Assembly (NCBI RefSeq): GCF_014647675.1
Contig: NZ_BMPQ01000019.1
Location: forward strand, 107,606 to 171,605
Reading direction: 5' to 3'
Source: Streptomyces flaveus
GTDB lineage: Bacteria; Actinomycetota; Actinomycetes; Streptomycetales; Streptomycetaceae
Length of the DNA stretch: 64,000 nt
Notes under the pieces: model-generated
Told to the model about the DNA's origin: nothing
What the model saw: only the letters and a program-made list of their open reading frames with translations
Database searches by the model: none
In this document: in pieces, positions 53,016-61,139 of the stretch
Position numbering within the stretch: the first letter of the stretch is position 1
How the letters are laid out: each line of letters opens with the position of its first letter
Made by a program: the position numbers and the translations under genes

Positions 53016-54488
53016 TCACACCGCCACGCCATCCACCTGAAGCGTCTGCACCGTACCCGCCCCGAACGGCACCCGCAGCAGCTTGCCGCTGAGGTACGTG
53101 TCCGCGCGTTCCGTGTAGAGGTCGCCGCCGCCTGCGGTGGCCGTGTTCCAGCGGCGGACCAGGCCGCCCGTGCCGCCGGTCACCGTGCCGAAGCGGGAGA
53201 GGTCGAAGGTCAGGGTCTGGGCCGCGCCCGTGTTGACGGCCACGATGACCAGGCGTCGGGCCGCCGTGTCGAGGGCGGCCACCGCGTAGCCGACGCCTGT
53301 GTCGAGGATCGTCATGCCGGGGCGGATGTGGCGGCTGAACTGGGCCATCACGTAGTACTTGGTCTGGACGGCGCCGGCCTGGAGCGTGTTCTCGTCGTAG
53401 TGGATCATCGCCCAGCCGGCGGACGGGTCCATCACCTGCCAGTAACACCAGGCTGTGGGGTGCAGCCAGCGGAAGTCCAGGCACAGGTTGCTCGCCATGG
53501 TGAGGCCGGTGCCGTCGCTGTCGCCGTACTCGGAGTTCCACAGCTGCTTGCGCGCCGTGGTGACGACGTCGGTGTAGAGGAGGTCGCGCCGGCCGCCGGA
53601 GCCCTGGTAGCCGTGCACATTGAAGCGGCCCACCAGCCCCTTGGTCGACGAGCTGAACGAGTTCCACGTCGTACGCGCCAGGTCGTAGCTGGTCTCGTCG
53701 GAGGCCGAGATCCGCGTACCGGTCAGTCCGCGTTTGTCGAGTTCGCTGCGCAGGTGTGGGAGGACGGCCGACTGGACCGTGGCGTCCATGTGGCAGCCCT
53801 CCTGCCGTCCGGTGGCCGTCCACCAGTTGGACGAGGGCTCGTTGAACGGGTCGACGGTCGCGAAGTTCACGCCCCAGTTGTTCTTCGCGTACAGGGCGGT
53901 GGCGGCCAGGTGGGAGGCGTGCTGGCGGTAGTTCCAGGACTGGAGGTTGTTGCCGCCGTCGGCGGCGCCCGAGGGGTTGTGGTTGAGGCACATCCACCAC
54001 ATCGGGGAGTTGGCGAACAGCTCGCTGACCGCGCCACGGCTGGTCGCCTTGACGAGCGCGGCGCGCTGGGCGGCGTCCGCGGACCACTTCCAGGCGGAGG
54101 ACGCCGGGTCCTCGTTGTTCCAGTCCTGCCAGAAGCCCTCGATCTGCTTGAAGCGGGGGATGTTGGGCGAGGCCACCATGCTGTCGCCCTCCACGCTGTT
54201 CCAGCTGCACGCGCCGAGGTTGTAGCGGGCGATGTTCAGGCCCAGACCCGGCAGCGTACGGCCGTTGTAGGCGACGGACTTGGTGGTGAAGAAGGCGTCG
54301 GCGAAGTCGTCGCGCGCCCCGAACACGTTCGCCCACCAGGCCAGAGAGGTGCCCCAGCCGTCCCAACGCCCGTACGTCGTACCGGGGTTGACCGCGATGG
54401 TCGCGTCGGCCCGTGCGGTGCCCGTCGCCAGGGCACTGCCGAGGAACGTACCGCCCGCCGCAGCCAGTACCGCCCTGCGTCTGATCAT
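53016..54488 (-). CDS. Secreted GH30-type glycanase (endo-beta-1,6-galactanase-like)
   Basis: Extracellular glycoside hydrolase of 490 residues. A Tat-type signal (MIRRRAVLAAAGG) ends near ARA. The catalytic barrel starts GWGTSLAWWANVFG, a typical GH30 opening. The acid/base glutamate is in DPFNEPSS (near residue 217) and the nucleophile in LWNSEYGDSDG (near 318). The last 100 residues form the beta-sandwich usual for GH30 (LVIVAVNTGAAQTLTFDLSRF). The GWGTSLAWWA and WNSEYGDSDG patterns fit endo-beta-1,6-galactanase subfamily members, which attack arabinogalactan; activity is inferred. It is divergent from a duplicated esterase gene. Confidence 0.85.
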   Translation of the reverse strand: MIRRRAVLAAAGGTFLGSALATGTARADATIAVNPGTTYGRWDGWGTSLAWWANVFGARDDFADAFFTTKSVAYNGRTLPGLGLNIARYNLGACSWNSVEGDSMVASPNIPRFKQIEGFWQDWNNEDPASSAWKWSADAAQRAALVKATSRGAVSELFANSPMWWMCLNHNPSGAADGGNNLQSWNYRQHASHLAATALYAKNNWGVNFATVDPFNEPSSNWWTATGRQEGCHMDATVQSAVLPHLRSELDKRGLTGTRISASDETSYDLARTTWNSFSSSTKGLVGRFNVHGYQGSGGRRDLLYTDVVTTARKQLWNSEYGDSDGTGLTMASNLCLDFRWLHPTAWCYWQVMDPSAGWAMIHYDENTLQAGAVQTKYYVMAQFSRHIRPGMTILDTGVGYAVAALDTAARRLVIVAVNTGAAQTLTFDLSRFGTVTGGTGGLVRRWNTATAGGGDLYTERADTYLSGKLLRVPFGAGTVQTLQVDGVAV

Positions 54489-54566
54489 GGGGAGCTCCTT
54501 CTGTCGCGCTCATGCCACGCGTCAGCTGAAGGATGAGCCGCAGCCATAGAGCTTGTCGAGAGTCAT

Positions 54567-54578
54567 GACAGCGCTTTC
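54567..54578. promoter_or_regulatory. AGCGCT-centred imperfect operator
   Basis: GACAGCGCTTTC shares the AGCGCT core of the CebR-type site at 54641-54656 but has mismatched arms. It is 79 bp upstream of the glycanase start and may be a second LacI-type site in the shared divergent region. Confidence 0.4.
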
Positions 54579-54640
54579 TATTGGGTCCGTCGGATCCCTT
54601 GACGCTCACCCGTTTCATTGCTTCTCTCGAAAAGCTGCTA

Positions 54641-54656
54641 CTGGGAGCGCTCCCAG
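54641..54656. promoter_or_regulatory. CebR-type operator palindrome
   Basis: CTGGGAGCGCTCCCAG is a perfect 16-bp palindrome. Its inner 14 bases equal the TGGGAGCGCTCCCA site bound by CebR, the cellobiose-responsive LacI-family repressor of Streptomyces. It lies 24 bp upstream of the esterase start codon and 153 bp from the divergent glycanase start. Confidence 0.88.
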
Positions 54657-54679
54657 CCCTTCGGTTGAAAGGGAACTCC

Positions 54680-56692
54680 GTGCAGACCACCCCCCACCTG
54701 CGCGCACTGTGCCGCCGAGCCAGACGCGCGCTGCAAGCCGTCCTCACCGTCGCTCTCGTCGCCTGCCTGCTGTCCTGGGCGGGCAGTGGTTCCCCCGCGA
54801 GGGCCGCTCCGGGCGACGGCTCGGTGTCCGATCCCAACATCGTCTATGTCGGGCGCTGGGACACCGGCTCCGGCACCGCGGCCACCCCCCACTGGAGCGG
54901 CGCCTATCTGCAGACGTCCTTCACCGGCACGACGGTGCGGGTCAAGGCACGGGACGCAGTCAACTTCTACGTCAGCATCGACGGCAAGCCGGACGTCTTC
55001 CACGCCGGCGTACGCGGAACCGTGAACCTCACTCCCCAGCCGCTGCCCGCGGGCACCCACACCCTGCGTATCTCCTACCGCTCCGGCGACACCGTCTTCC
55101 AGGGCCTGGTGCTGGACTCCGGCGCACGCACCGTCGCTCCGGCCACGCCGTCCGGGCTGATCGAGTTCGTCGGCGACTCCATCACCGCGGGCGCCCTCAC
55201 CGACCGGCTCGCGCTCGACTCGTACGCCTGGAAGACCGGCGAGCAGCTCAAGATGCGGCACACCCGGATCGCCCGCGCCGGCTACTGCCTCGTCGCCCAG
55301 TCCGGATGCACCGGTCTGAGCGGCCAGTTCTTCAGGACGGGCAGCACCGGCAGCCAGAACTGGGACTTCTCGCGTTACGAAGCGAGCGCCGTGGTCATCA
55401 ACCTCGGCACCAACGACATCGGGCACGGTGTGACCGGCGGCGCGTTCCAGTCGGCGTACACCACGTTCCTGCGCGACATCCGCGCCAAATACCCGAACGC
55501 CGCCCTGTTCGCGGTGCAGACCCTCAAGAAGCGGTACGCCACCGAGACCAGGGCCGCCGTCAGCGCCCGCAACAACTCCGGTGACGCCAAGGTGCATTAC
55601 GTCGACACCACGGGCTGGCTCAGCGACGGCGCCGACTACGAGGACGGCAACGGGCACCCCAGCGAGGCGGGTCACAGCAAGTTCGCCAGTCGCCTCGCAC
55701 CGGTCATCAGCTCCCGGCTGGGCACCGCCGCGGCCAGTCCCGTGAAGGCGGCGGCTCCCGGCCAGCCCGGCGACCCGAACATCAAGTTCGTCGGACGCTG
55801 GGACACGCAGAGCTCCAGCAGCCTCCACACCCCGTACTGGGCGGGCGCGTACTACCGGGTCGGCTTCACCGGCAGGACCGTGCAGCTGAAGCAGCGGAAC
55901 ACGATCGACTTCTGGGCGCGGATCGACGACGGGCCCGTGAAGTTCTACGACGACGTCAAGGGGACGGTGAACCTGACTCCGTCGGCGCTGTCCGCCGGGA
56001 ACCACACTCTCCAGGTCAACTACCAGGTGGTCGCGGGCTCTTACCGCGGCGACGCCGTGTTCCAGGGGCTGGTCCTCGACAGCGGGGCGACGACCTTCGC
56101 AGCGCCGGCACCGGGCAAGCTGATCGAGTTCGTCGGCGACTCGATCACCGTGGGCACGACGTCATCGCAGAACGCCCGTACCGCGTATGGCTGGTTGGTC
56201 GGGGAACGGCTCGGTGCCGAGCACACACAGATCGCCCAGGGCGGCGCCTGTCTGGTCGCCGCGGCGGACGGATGCGTGGGGCTGGAGCGGCAGTTCAGCA
56301 AGCTCAATCCCAACGCGTCGACGCCCGACTGGGATTTCGGCCGCTACCGGGCGGACGCGGTCGTCATCAACCTCGGCACCAATGACGTGGGCCACGGGGT
56401 GAGCACCGCGCAGTTCCAGTCGGCGTACAGCAGTCTGCTCAGCAAGGTCCGTGCGGCCTATCCGCAGGCCTGGATCTTCGCGCTGGAGACGTTCCGCGGA
56501 CGGTTCGTCCCACAGACCGAGGCAGCCGTGAAGACGGCTGTCGACGGCGGCGACCTGCGGGTCTCCTTCGTCGATACGACGGGCTGGCTGGGCTCGGGCG
56601 ACCTCACGGACTCGGTCCATCCCAACGACCAGGGGCATCGCGCGATCGCCGACAGGCTCACACCGGTCATCGCGGCCAGAATCGGCGGCTGA
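54680..56692 (+). CDS. Secreted protein with two CE2-like esterase units
   Basis: Extracellular carbohydrate esterase of 670 residues made of two tandem copies of a CE2-like unit. GTG at 54680 with AAAGGGA upstream is the likely start. After a signal peptide each unit has a beta-sandwich (VYVGRWDTGSG; KFVGRWDTQSS) followed by an SGNH domain. Unit 1 has GDSITAG, GTNDIGHG and GNGHPSEAGH; unit 2 has GDSITVG, GTNDVGHG and DSVHPNDQGH, so both look catalytically complete. CE2 enzymes deacetylate xylan or mannan. The CebR-type operator links expression to cellulose breakdown. Confidence 0.87.
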   Translation: MQTTPHLRALCRRARRALQAVLTVALVACLLSWAGSGSPARAAPGDGSVSDPNIVYVGRWDTGSGTAATPHWSGAYLQTSFTGTTVRVKARDAVNFYVSIDGKPDVFHAGVRGTVNLTPQPLPAGTHTLRISYRSGDTVFQGLVLDSGARTVAPATPSGLIEFVGDSITAGALTDRLALDSYAWKTGEQLKMRHTRIARAGYCLVAQSGCTGLSGQFFRTGSTGSQNWDFSRYEASAVVINLGTNDIGHGVTGGAFQSAYTTFLRDIRAKYPNAALFAVQTLKKRYATETRAAVSARNNSGDAKVHYVDTTGWLSDGADYEDGNGHPSEAGHSKFASRLAPVISSRLGTAAASPVKAAAPGQPGDPNIKFVGRWDTQSSSSLHTPYWAGAYYRVGFTGRTVQLKQRNTIDFWARIDDGPVKFYDDVKGTVNLTPSALSAGNHTLQVNYQVVAGSYRGDAVFQGLVLDSGATTFAAPAPGKLIEFVGDSITVGTTSSQNARTAYGWLVGERLGAEHTQIAQGGACLVAAADGCVGLERQFSKLNPNASTPDWDFGRYRADAVVINLGTNDVGHGVSTAQFQSAYSSLLSKVRAAYPQAWIFALETFRGRFVPQTEAAVKTAVDGGDLRVSFVDTTGWLGSGDLTDSVHPNDQGHRAIADRLTPVIAARIGG

Positions 56693-56763
56693 CCACCGAA
56701 GCAGGACCAGAGCAGGACAAAGAGTCCCAGGTCACAGCCATGCGCCACCCGTTCCGAAGGATG

Positions 56764-56790
56764 AGCGGGGCGTTGCCAAAACGCCCCGCT
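56764..56790. terminator. Strong hairpin between esterase and terC genes
   Basis: A perfect 11-bp stem (56764-56774 with 56780-56790) and five-base loop. It lies 72 bp after the esterase stop and just before a Zur-like palindrome. It may end the esterase transcript or act as an attenuator in the terC leader. Confidence 0.75.
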
Positions 56791-56792
56791 GA

Positions 56793-56807
56793 TGAGAATG
56801 ATTCTCA
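56793..56807. promoter_or_regulatory. Zur/Fur-type palindrome
   Basis: TGAGAATGATTCTCA is a perfect 15-bp palindrome matching the TGaaAATGATTttCA consensus of Streptomyces Zur boxes and resembling Fur boxes. It sits 27 bp upstream of the terC start codon. Confidence 0.72.
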
Positions 56808-56834
56808 CGAGCAATCCTTCGGAGGAAACGAACC

Positions 56835-57860
56835 GTGAACGTAACTCTCAATATCTGGTTGCTGACCGTCGCAGTCCTGTGTGTGCTCATCGCCGTGGAT
56901 TTCTTCATCGGGCGCAAGCCGCACGAGGTGTCCATCAAGGAGGCCGGCATCTGGTCGGCCGTGTGGATAGCCCTGGCCGTGATCTTCGGGCTCGGCGTGG
57001 CGGTGTTCGGCGGCGGTCAGCCGGCCGGTGAGTTCTTCGCGGGATTCATCACCGAGAAGTCGCTCAGCGTCGACAATCTCTTCGTCTTCGTGCTGATCAT
57101 GGCGAAGTTCTCGGTGCCGGCCAAGTACCAGCAGCGGGTGCTGATGGTCGGTGTGCTGGTGGCGCTGGTGCTGCGGACGATCTTCATCGCGGCCGGCGCG
57201 GCGATCATCTCGACCTTCTCCTGGGTCTTCTACATCTTCGGCGCCTTCCTGATCTGGACCGCCTGGAAGCTCGTCCAGGACGCCCGCCACGACCAGCACG
57301 AGGAGGAGTACGAGGAGAACAAGCTGCTCAAGGCCGTCGAGAAGCGCTTCGGCGTCGCCGACCGCTATCACGGCACCAAGCTGTTCATCGTGGAGAACGG
57401 CAAGCGCGTGATGACCCCGATGATGGTGGTCATGCTGGCGATCGGCTCCACGGACGTACTGTTCGCGCTGGACTCGATCCCCGCGATCTACGGTCTGACC
57501 GAGGACCCGTACATCGTCTTCACCGCCAACGCCTTCGCGCTGATGGGCCTGCGCCAGCTGTACTTCCTCATCGGCGGTCTGCTCAAGAGGCTGGTCCACC
57601 TCAGCTACGGTCTGTCGATCATCCTCGGCTTCATCGGTGTGAAGCTGGTGCTGCACGCCCTGCACGAGTCCGGCGTGCACGTGCCCGAGATCTCCATCCC
57701 CTTCTCGCTCGGCTTCATCGTCCTGGTCCTCGCCGTGACGACGGTGACCAGCCTGCGCGCCTCGAAGAAGCAGGCGCTCGCGGAGGAGGCAGCGGCGGCA
57801 GAGCGGAAGGCGGACGACTCCGGGTCCGGGTCCGCGAGTCAGCCGGACCGCACTGCCTGA
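56835..57860 (+). CDS. TerC family membrane protein
   Basis: Integral membrane protein of 341 residues with about nine helices. The TerC signatures are SLSVDNLFVFVLIMAKF and GSTDVLFALDSIPAIYGLTEDPYIVFTANAFALMGLRQLYFL, with conserved Asp residues thought to bind metal. Family members (Alx, MeeF, TerC) are linked with manganese export, metallation of secreted proteins or tellurite resistance. GTG at 56835 follows GGAGGA. The C-terminal 50 residues are a charged tail. A Zur/Fur-type palindrome precedes the gene, suggesting metal control. I did not find the manganese-sensing yybP-ykoY riboswitch that often precedes this family. Confidence 0.93.
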   Translation: MNVTLNIWLLTVAVLCVLIAVDFFIGRKPHEVSIKEAGIWSAVWIALAVIFGLGVAVFGGGQPAGEFFAGFITEKSLSVDNLFVFVLIMAKFSVPAKYQQRVLMVGVLVALVLRTIFIAAGAAIISTFSWVFYIFGAFLIWTAWKLVQDARHDQHEEEYEENKLLKAVEKRFGVADRYHGTKLFIVENGKRVMTPMMVVMLAIGSTDVLFALDSIPAIYGLTEDPYIVFTANAFALMGLRQLYFLIGGLLKRLVHLSYGLSIILGFIGVKLVLHALHESGVHVPEISIPFSLGFIVLVLAVTTVTSLRASKKQALAEEAAAAERKADDSGSGSASQPDRTA

Positions 57861-57877
57861 TCCGGTGACGCCCGGGA

Positions 57878-57926
57878 CCGCGTGCCGGAAGTCGCTTCCT
57901 CAAGCATTGCGACTCCCGGCACGCGG
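57878..57926. terminator. Hairpin terminator after terC
   Basis: Arms CCGCGTGCCGG (57878-57888) and CCGGCACGCGG (57916-57926) pair over 11 bp, with a further six-bp inner stem. It lies 17 bp after the terC stop. Confidence 0.78.
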
Positions 57927-57930
57927 CCCC

Positions 57931-57951
57931 CACGCCGAACGGCACGGCGTG
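57931..57951 (-). terminator. Hairpin terminator after NTF2-like gene
   Basis: Seven-bp arms CACGCCG and CGGCGTG with a seven-base loop lie four bp beyond the stop of the leftward gene. Confidence 0.65.
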
Positions 57952-57955
57952 AGGA

Positions 57956-58483
57956 TCAGCTCGCGGACGGCACCACCGAGGAGTGGTGGTTGACGATCAG
58001 CCACTTGCCGTCGCGCTTCTCGTACTCGAAGGTGTAGCGGGCCTCGAGGGTGCTCTTCTTGCCGGTCTCCGGGTCGGTGACGTGGAACTCGTACAGACCG
58101 GCGTCGATCGCCGAGTTGCCGTCCAGGACGTTGATGACGGTTCTGAGTTTCTCGCCCTTGGGCTTCTTGAGCAGGAAGTGCTCCATGTAGTCGACGATGC
58201 CGGCGCGGTCCGTACGCACCTCGGGCGACAGGGTGGGCAGCAGCACCGCGTCCTTGGCGTAGAGGTCGGCGACCTTCTCGGGGTCGCCGGTCTGCAGGAC
58301 AGCGTTCCACTGGTCGAAGAGGGCGGCGATCTGCCCCTTGCCGGCCTTGGCCGCGGGCTTGTGCCGAGCGCTCGGTTCCTGTTCCGGTGAGGCGACGCTG
58401 ATGCCTGCCGCGACAGTGCCGGCGACGACCAGTCCCGCGATCGTGTAGACCGTTGCGCGCGCGCTTATCTGACGCTTCATCAT
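57956..58483 (-). CDS. Secreted SgcJ/EcaC-type NTF2-like protein
   Basis: Small exported protein of 175 residues. ATG at 58483 has AGGA eight bases upstream; a second ATG follows directly. The N-terminal helix (ATVYTIAGLVVAGTVAAGISVA) is either a signal peptide or an anchor. The SnoaL/NTF2-like domain (FDQWNAVLQTGDPEKVADLYAKDAVLLPTLSPEVRT) is of the SgcJ/EcaC or calmodulin-kinase-association type, with HHSSVVP at the end. Family members are often dimeric binding or oxidation enzymes of unclear role. It is convergent with terC and divergent from the urea operon. Confidence 0.85.
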   Translation of the reverse strand: MMKRQISARATVYTIAGLVVAGTVAAGISVASPEQEPSARHKPAAKAGKGQIAALFDQWNAVLQTGDPEKVADLYAKDAVLLPTLSPEVRTDRAGIVDYMEHFLLKKPKGEKLRTVINVLDGNSAIDAGLYEFHVTDPETGKKSTLEARYTFEYEKRDGKWLIVNHHSSVVPSAS

Positions 58484-58885
58484 GACTCTGTTCCTAGGGA
58501 TCTCTGGGCCGATGGGAGCGGTCCCACCCTTGCGGATCACCGGTAAAGGACGAGGCAACATATGCCCTGCATATAGGCATGGGCAGGTCAAAACACGAAC
58601 GGCGATCATGCGAACACGCAGGTGGAGGGGCGGTGGCAGCATCCAGGGGCACCGGCACTGCCAAGGACTCGGTCATCGACGTCATCGACGTGGTGCCGAT
58701 GCCATGGGAATTCCACGGGCGAATCGTGAATCCCTGGAACGAATTCCTTCTCCGGGCATTATTTGCTTCCCCTGAGAGCCGGAAGATACAGACGGAGCCG
58801 TTGAGCGAAACGCCTCGGAAACGAGTCGACTTGAAGCTGTGGTCCGCACTTCACGAGCTTGTCCTCATCGGACGAGGGGGTTCAT
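58484..58885. other. Upstream region of the urea transport operon
   Basis: This 402-bp region separates the NTF2-like gene from urtA and should hold the operon promoter. A short open frame across 58660-58860 reads on into the urtA start but lacks a domain or ribosome-binding site. GlnR-type GTnAC-n6-GnAAC boxes were not convincingly found. Confidence 0.45.
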
Positions 58886-60142
58886 TTGTCCAGCGGTTCC
58901 AGTATTTTCCGACGCCGGATGGTGGCGGGCGCCGCCGCACTCGCGGCTGCCGTCGCGCTGTCCGCGTGCGGCGCAAAGACCGACGCGGGCGGCTCGTCCG
59001 ACAAGGCGGCCAAAGCGGACACCAGCGGTGACACCGTCAAGGTCGGCCTGCTCAACTCGCTGTCCGGCACGATGGCGATCAGCGAGGTGACCGTACGCGA
59101 TTCGCTGAAGCTGGCGATCGACGAGATCAATGCCAAGGGCGGTGTGCTCGGCAAAAAGATCAAGCCGATCAGCGAGGACGGCGCCTCCGACTGGCCCACC
59201 TTCGCCGAAAAGGCGAGCAAACTCATCCGGGAGGACCGGGTCGTGGCCACCTTCGGCTGCTGGACCTCCGCGAGCCGCAAGGCTGTGAAACCCGTCTTCG
59301 AGAAGAACAAGTCCCTGCTGTTCTATCCCGTGCAGTACGAGGGACTTGAAGAATCCCCGTACATCTTCTACACGGGTGCCACCACCAACCAGCAGATCGT
59401 GCCTGCGCTCGACTACCTCAAGAGCCAGGGCAAGAAGTCGATTTACCTCGTCGGCAGCGACTATGTCTTCCCGCGGACCGCCAACAAGATCATCAAGGCG
59501 TACGCGGCGGCCAACGGCATGAAGGTGCTCGGCGAGGACTACGCGCCGCTGGGCTCCACGGAGTTCAGCACGATCGCCAACAAGGTGAAGGCGTCGAAGG
59601 CCGACGCGGTCTTCAACACCCTCAACGGCGATTCGAACGTGGCCTTCTTCAAGGAGTACAAGTCCGCGGGCCTGACCGCCACGAGCATGCCGGTGGTCTC
59701 GGTGTCGATCGCCGAGGAAGAGGTCAAGTCGATCGGATCGCAGTATCTGGCGGGCCAGTTGACGGCCTGGAACTACTACCAGACGACGGCGGGCGCGGCG
59801 AACACCGAGTTCGTGAAGGCGTACAAGGCCAAGTACGGCCAGGACAAACCGACCAGCGATCCGATGGAGGCCGCGTACACCTCGGTCTATCTGTGGAAGG
59901 CGATGGTGGAGAAGGCCAAGTCCTTCGACCCGGAGAAGGTCAAGGCGGCCTCGGACGGCATCACCTTCGACGCCCCTGAGGGCAAGGTCACCGTCGACGG
60001 GGCGTCCCAGCACATCTACAAGACCGCCCGGATCGGCAAGATCGGCACGGACGGGCTGATCGAGCAGGTGTGGGACTCCGGCAAGGCGATCAAGCCGGAT
60101 CCGTATCTGAAGGGCTACTCCTGGGCCTCCGGCCTCTCCTGA
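58886..60142 (+). CDS. urtA: Urea ABC transporter binding lipoprotein UrtA
   Basis: Solute-binding protein of 418 residues for urea import. TTG at 58886 with GAGGGGG upstream is chosen over TTG at 58859. An arginine-rich signal ([10 protein letters not shown]) ends in lipobox LSAC. The mature sequence carries UrtA landmarks: [58 protein letters not shown] and VSVSIAEEE. The other four urt genes follow in the usual order, after a 100-bp gap with a strong hairpin that may lower their expression relative to urtA. Confidence 0.93.
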   Translation: MSSGSSIFRRRMVAGAAALAAAVALSACGAKTDAGGSSDKAAKADTSGDTVKVGLLNSLSGTMAISEVTVRDSLKLAIDEINAKGGVLGKKIKPISEDGASDWPTFAEKASKLIREDRVVATFGCWTSASRKAVKPVFEKNKSLLFYPVQYEGLEESPYIFYTGATTNQQIVPALDYLKSQGKKSIYLVGSDYVFPRTANKIIKAYAAANGMKVLGEDYAPLGSTEFSTIANKVKASKADAVFNTLNGDSNVAFFKEYKSAGLTATSMPVVSVSIAEEEVKSIGSQYLAGQLTAWNYYQTTAGAANTEFVKAYKAKYGQDKPTSDPMEAAYTSVYLWKAMVEKAKSFDPEKVKAASDGITFDAPEGKVTVDGASQHIYKTARIGKIGTDGLIEQVWDSGKAIKPDPYLKGYSWASGLS

Positions 60143-60151
60143 CCCCCGTCA

Positions 60152-60216
60152 CGCGGGGCCCCTTCGAGGAGTCCGAAGACTTCGAGGAGTCCGAGAACTC
60201 CGAAGAGGGCCCCGCG
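60152..60216 (+). terminator. Intercistronic hairpin between urtA and urtB
   Basis: Ten-bp arms CGCGGGGCCC (60152-60161) and GGGCCCCGCG (60207-60216) enclose direct repeats of CTTCGAGGAGTCCGA (near 60162 and 60180). It is likely to stabilise or partly terminate urtA mRNA. Confidence 0.68.
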
Positions 60217-60242
60217 TCCCGTCGCCTCCCCGGAGCCGCCGT

Positions 60243-61139
60243 ATGACCGTGATCCTCGGTCAGACCTTCACCGGCATCAGCATCGGTGCCGTCCTGCTGC
60301 TCATCGCGCTCGGTCTCTCGCTCACCTTCGGCCAGATGAACGTCATCAACATGGCCCACGGCGAGTTCATCATGGCCGGCGCCTACACCACGTACGTCCT
60401 CCAGAAGTCCATCACCAGCGCCGGTCTGTCGCTGCTCGTCGCGCTGCCCGTCGCCTTCTTGGTCGCGGGAGCGCTCGGCGCGCTGCTGGAGTGGCTGCTG
60501 ATCCGCCGCCTGTATCTGCGTCCGCTCGACACGCTGCTCGTCACCTGGGGCGTCTCGCTGATGCTCCAGCAGCTCGCCCGCGACATCTTCGGCGCACCCA
60601 ATGTGCAGACCCGTGCGCCCGACCTGCTCACCGGGAACATCACGCTCATCGGCGGTGACGATCCGCTCACGGTCGCCAACAGCCGTCTGTTCATTCTGGG
60701 GTTGGCGATCGCGGCGGTCGTCGCGCTGTCTCTGACGCTGCGGATGACCTCGCTGGGACGCCGGATCCGAGGCGTCGTACAGAACCGCGATCTGGCCGAG
60801 GTATCCGGCATCTCCACCGAACGCGTGGACCGGACGGCCTTCTTCATCGGTTCCGGACTGGCCGGAGTCGCGGGCGTCGCGCTGACGCTGGTCGGTCCGA
60901 TCGGTCCCACCATGGGCACCAACATCATCATCGACGCCTTCCTGGTGATCGTGGTCGGCGGCATCGGACAGCTCAAGGGCACCGTGATCGTCGCCTTCGT
61001 CCTTGGCGTCCTGCAGTCCGTTCTCGAGTACTCCACCACCGTCAGCGTCGCGAAGGTGCTCGTCCTCGTGGGCATCGTCGCGTTCCTCCAGTGGCGGCCC
61101 CAAGGGCTGTACACCCTGCGCACGAGGAGCCTCGTATGA
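60243..61139 (+). CDS. urtB: Urea ABC transporter permease UrtB
   Basis: Branched-chain-type permease of 298 residues with about eight helices. It begins LGQTFTGISIGAVLLLIALGLSLTFGQMNVINMAHGEFIMAG, a LivH/UrtB opening. The loop RGVVQNRDLAEVSGISTERVDR is the family docking region and TNIIIDAFLVIVVGGIGQLKGT is conserved. It overlaps urtC by four bases. Confidence 0.93.
   Translation: MTVILGQTFTGISIGAVLLLIALGLSLTFGQMNVINMAHGEFIMAGAYTTYVLQKSITSAGLSLLVALPVAFLVAGALGALLEWLLIRRLYLRPLDTLLVTWGVSLMLQQLARDIFGAPNVQTRAPDLLTGNITLIGGDDPLTVANSRLFILGLAIAAVVALSLTLRMTSLGRRIRGVVQNRDLAEVSGISTERVDRTAFFIGSGLAGVAGVALTLVGPIGPTMGTNIIIDAFLVIVVGGIGQLKGTVIVAFVLGVLQSVLEYSTTVSVAKVLVLVGIVAFLQWRPQGLYTLRTRSLV

Noticed and set aside
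56701-56834. Manganese (yybP-ykoY) riboswitch expected before terC
   Set aside because: The conserved yybP-ykoY motifs were not seen in this leader. The visible elements are a hairpin and a Zur/Fur-type palindrome.
58579-58885. Possible small gene just upstream of urtA
   Set aside because: The frame has no recognisable domain and no ribosome-binding site, runs into the urtA signal region in another frame, and includes poorly biased codons. It was treated as leader sequence.
58484-58885. GlnR boxes before the urea transport operon
   Set aside because: Nitrogen control would be expected, but no GTnAC-n6-GnAAC pair was convincing by eye.
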